Assembly (NCBI GenBank): GCA_022361135.1
Contig: JAKSBM010000914.1
Coordinates: forward strand, 1 to 16,355
Source: Desulfobacterales bacterium
GTDB lineage: Bacteria > Desulfobacterota > Desulfobacteria > Desulfobacterales > Desulfobacteraceae
Reading direction: 5' to 3'
DNA: 16,355 bases
Shown: positions 14,105-16,355 of the stretch, piece by piece
Numbering within the stretch: the stretch's first letter is position 1
Layout of the letters: each line of letters begins with the position of its first letter
The notes under the pieces: model-generated
The model's input: the letters and a program-made list of their open reading frames with translations, nothing else
Told to the model about the DNA's origin: nothing
Databases searched by the model: none
Translations under genes and position numbers: made by a program

Positions 14105-16192
14105 GTGCTAAAGCCACGGAAAAGAACATTTTTTTGGCTCGGAATTGCTGTAATGTTGATTTACAGCAATTCCTACCGTGCATCCTGGCATTTGGATGAT
14201 TGGGATAATATTGTCCGAAATCCAGGCATCCAAATTTCCGTCCTTTCCCTCCAATCCATTGGACAGACTTTTTTTGCACCACCACCCAAAACCCTGAAGC
14301 CGGGTGAAAAAAGACTCTATAGACCGCTTCCAATGATGAGTTTTGCGCTAAACTGGTATTTTGGGGGGGCCAATGTTGGTGGATATCACCTTGTTAATAT
14401 CATGATTCATGTTTTGACAGCGTGGATGCTTTATTTGACAATTTTGTTATTGATGAACAGTCCCTCCGTGGGGATGCGGGATCGGGTAACGATGGAAACC
14501 ATCGCATTCCTGGCAGCCTTTATTTGGGCCATACACCCCATCCACACCCAGGCCGTAACATATATCGTCCAGAGAATGACCTCTCTATCCGGGCTCTTTT
14601 GCATTTCCGCCATTTACTCATATGGGCGAGCCAGGCTGTGTGGAGAATTTTTAAAGGCGTTTCAATGGTTTTCTCTTTGTGTGTTGTGTTTCACTGCTGC
14701 ATGTTTATCCAAGGAAAATGCCATCACCTTGATTCCTATCTTGATTCTGTTGGAATTTTGTTTTTTTAGGGATTTAAAACAGATTCAAAATCGTCGTTTA
14801 TTTAAAATGATTGGTTTGGGGCTTTTGGTCCTTGGAATGGGTATAACCATTGCCGTTCTTCTGGGGTGGAATCCCTTTGGAATCATGGATGGATATAAGG
14901 TTCGCAGTTTTACCCCGGGGCAACGCATTTTGACCCAATTCAGAGTCCTGTGGATTTATATCCAAAAGTTATTTATTCCTTTGGAGTCATTTTACTCCAT
15001 CGATTATGATGTCCTGGCAAGTCGCAATTTGATTGAGCCCTGGAGTACTTTGTTGGGACTCATTGGGATTGCCTCGGCCATGGGGCTTGGGTTGGCGATG
15101 GTTAAAAAAAGGCCACTAATCTGTTTTCCCATCTTTTTTTTCTTTTTAGCCCATTCCGTGGAAGCCAGTTTTTTACCGTTGGAACTGGTGTTTGAGCATC
15201 GGAATTATTTCCCTTCCATGTTTTTATTTCTCCCATTGGCAGTTTGGCTAACCCATTTTTTAAGGGAAGGTTACAACGGGTGGAATAAAATTTCCGGCCT
15301 TCTGTTGAGACTGTGTCTGCCGGTTTTATTTTTCAGCATTGCCTTGGCCACCTATTCTCGGAATTTTGATTGGCAAAGTGAAGTTTCCCTTTGGCGGGAT
15401 GCCATGGAGAAAGCACCGCAAAGTGCCCGGACTGTACAAAATTATGCCTATGCACTCTGGCGATTTGGGACAAATCCCGATTGGAATTTGATTGAGCAGC
15501 TCTTCAAGGATTCGGCTCAGTTAAGGCCCCATAAAAACAAAAATTTTGTCCAGAGTGTTTCCTATATAAATTTAAGTGCATTGTATGGGGATATTGGTGA
15601 AGCTGAAAAAGAACTGGAATTCGCCCAAAAAGCCTCAGAAGTCTACCCCAATTATAAAGCTTTGATTCGATATCTGGTTTTGCTTTTGGAAAATGGAAAA
15701 GATGAACAGGCTTTTCAATTGATACAATTGAAAAAAGAGCAATGTGGGAAGCGCATGTCTTTCATGGAGCTTGAGGTGGAAACTTTGCTGCGGCTTGGGA
15801 AATTAGAAGAGGCAGGTTTCCAGAGCGGGATGATGCTCAGGATGGATCCGTTAAGCCCGAAGGGACAGGTGGTTTTTTCAAAATACCTCATGGCATCAGG
15901 GCAGTATGGGAAGGCTCTTTTATTTTTAAGGCAATTGAATCAACAGAAGATAATGGAAGGAATTTCGGAGGTTGATCTCCTGATTTTAGAGTGTCTATTA
16001 CGATCCAATGACGGGGATGGATTTGATACATGGCTCAACGAGTTGGTTCATAGAATGCCCTTAAATGGGTTGATAAAGGAACTCAGGAGGAAGGCCGATT
16101 CCCATTTTTATCCCCCCATATCAATGGACGAAATCGAAAAAAGATTGGGGCAAAAATTGGCGGTTCTTTCCAAATCCATGGGGGCGGATTAA
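14105..16192 (+). CDS. Polytopic GT-C/TMTC-like glycosyltransferase with C-terminal TPRs
   Basis: The product resembles bacterial DUF1736/TMTC-type proteins: a polytopic GT-C-like membrane domain followed by TPRs. From GTG 14105 it is 695 residues. After the first helix, the loop SWHLDDWDN (about 27-35) carries the acidic motif expected of a GT-C active site using a lipid-linked sugar. LYRPLPMMSFALNWYFGG and AIHPIHTQAVTYIVQRMTSL are further hallmarks. About ten helices end near residue 415, followed by SRNFDWQSEVSLWRDAMEKAP and helical repeats to the C-terminus (about 435-690). Known relatives transfer mannose to proteins, but activity and substrate here are unproven. The pilin in the same cluster is a natural candidate acceptor. 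TTG at 14048 would also be in frame, but it lies within the permease gene. The short distance to the permease stop suggests co-transcription. It could instead be an inactive assembly factor. Confidence 0.78.
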   Translation: MLKPRKRTFFWLGIAVMLIYSNSYRASWHLDDWDNIVRNPGIQISVLSLQSIGQTFFAPPPKTLKPGEKRLYRPLPMMSFALNWYFGGANVGGYHLVNIMIHVLTAWMLYLTILLLMNSPSVGMRDRVTMETIAFLAAFIWAIHPIHTQAVTYIVQRMTSLSGLFCISAIYSYGRARLCGEFLKAFQWFSLCVLCFTAACLSKENAITLIPILILLEFCFFRDLKQIQNRRLFKMIGLGLLVLGMGITIAVLLGWNPFGIMDGYKVRSFTPGQRILTQFRVLWIYIQKLFIPLESFYSIDYDVLASRNLIEPWSTLLGLIGIASAMGLGLAMVKKRPLICFPIFFFFLAHSVEASFLPLELVFEHRNYFPSMFLFLPLAVWLTHFLREGYNGWNKISGLLLRLCLPVLFFSIALATYSRNFDWQSEVSLWRDAMEKAPQSARTVQNYAYALWRFGTNPDWNLIEQLFKDSAQLRPHKNKNFVQSVSYINLSALYGDIGEAEKELEFAQKASEVYPNYKALIRYLVLLLENGKDEQAFQLIQLKKEQCGKRMSFMELEVETLLRLGKLEEAGFQSGMMLRMDPLSPKGQVVFSKYLMASGQYGKALLFLRQLNQQKIMEGISEVDLLILECLLRSNDGDGFDTWLNELVHRMPLNGLIKELRRKADSHFYPPISMDEIEKRLGQKLAVLSKSMGAD

Positions 16193-16355
16193 ATTTGTTC
16201 TTTTTTTGGGGGGGATATCTTCAAATCCTTATTGGCCTCCATATCAAACCACATGGCAAACAGGGAAAACTGAACCGATGCCAGAAAAGAGGCAAAAGCG
16301 GCAAGGGCGTTGATCGAGGGAATATAGGCAAGCGTGATCCAGATGTAAAAAACCC
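16189..16355 (-). CDS. C-terminus of an unidentified membrane protein (partial)
   Basis: An open frame on the minus strand enters from the right edge and ends with TAA at 16191-16189, giving 54 visible residues. They start VFYIWITLAYIPSINALAAF and include about two hydrophobic segments ending in FAMWFDMEAN, followed by a Lys/Pro tail. This looks like the end of a polytopic membrane protein. A membrane-bound glycosyltransferase is possible but not supported by any motif seen. The stop overlaps that of the GT-C gene by four bases. The last codons contain C7 followed by A7 on the coding strand. Confidence 0.6.
   Translation of the reverse strand, partial: VFYIWITLAYIPSINALAAFASFLASVQFSLFAMWFDMEANKDLKISPPKKEQI

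Noticed and set aside
1..16355. Search for CRISPR arrays, insertion sequences, tRNA or rRNA genes and phage genes
   Set aside because: No direct-repeat array, transposase motif, terminal inverted repeats or structural RNA pattern was found. The coding sequence is nearly continuous.

Overview
This window reads as chromosome of a Gram-negative anaerobe, most likely a sulfate-reducer-type deltaproteobacterium (Desulfobacterota). Three things point there: a complete lipopolysaccharide (LPS) block of kdsA-kdsC-lptC-lptA-lptB-rpoN, a DUF39 homocysteine-biosynthesis gene of the kind shared by methanogens and sulfate reducers, and a type IV pilin neighbourhood resembling the Myxococcus/Geobacter order (pilR - pilA - TPR - ABC ATPase - ABC permease). 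The lineage is inferred; no rRNA or tRNA gene is present to confirm it.

Left block, minus strand (1-4084): a tightly packed operon read right to left. kdsA and kdsC make Kdo. lptC, lptA and lptB encode the inner-membrane anchor, periplasmic bridge protein and ATPase of LPS transport. The operon then runs into rpoN (sigma-54), which is cut by the left edge. Gaps are 16 bp or less, or the genes overlap. A 162-bp divergent spacer (4085-4246) holds one sigma-70-like promoter candidate facing each way.

Middle block, plus strand (4247-11045): a co-directional run with 9-21 bp spacings. It encodes a membrane-anchored M23 (LytM) peptidase, a DUF39 homocysteine biosynthesis protein, signal peptidase I (lepB), aspartate carbamoyltransferase (pyrB) and dihydroorotase (pyrC, overlapping pyrB by 17 bp). 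The run ends with an NtrC/PilR-type sigma-54 activator whose receiver domain has Gly where the phosphoacceptor Asp should be.

Right block, plus strand (11046-16192): a 223-bp spacer, the largest gene-free gap in the window, contains an exact match to the sigma-54 -24/-12 consensus. It precedes a type IV pilin gene. A strong hairpin follows the pilin, then four overlapping or near-abutting genes: a membrane-anchored TPR-like protein with a CxxC motif, an ABC ATPase, a six-helix ABC permease, and a polytopic GT-C/TMTC-like protein with C-terminal TPRs. This block looks like a sigma-54-controlled pilus unit with its own transporter and a possible glycosyltransferase. A convergent membrane-protein gene enters from the right edge and overlaps the last gene by 4 bp.

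No CRISPR array, insertion sequence, tRNA, rRNA or phage gene was seen. The most interesting point is the combination of an activator that probably cannot be phosphorylated, a consensus sigma-54 pilin promoter and a pilin-linked ABC/GT-C module, with no histidine kinase gene in the window.
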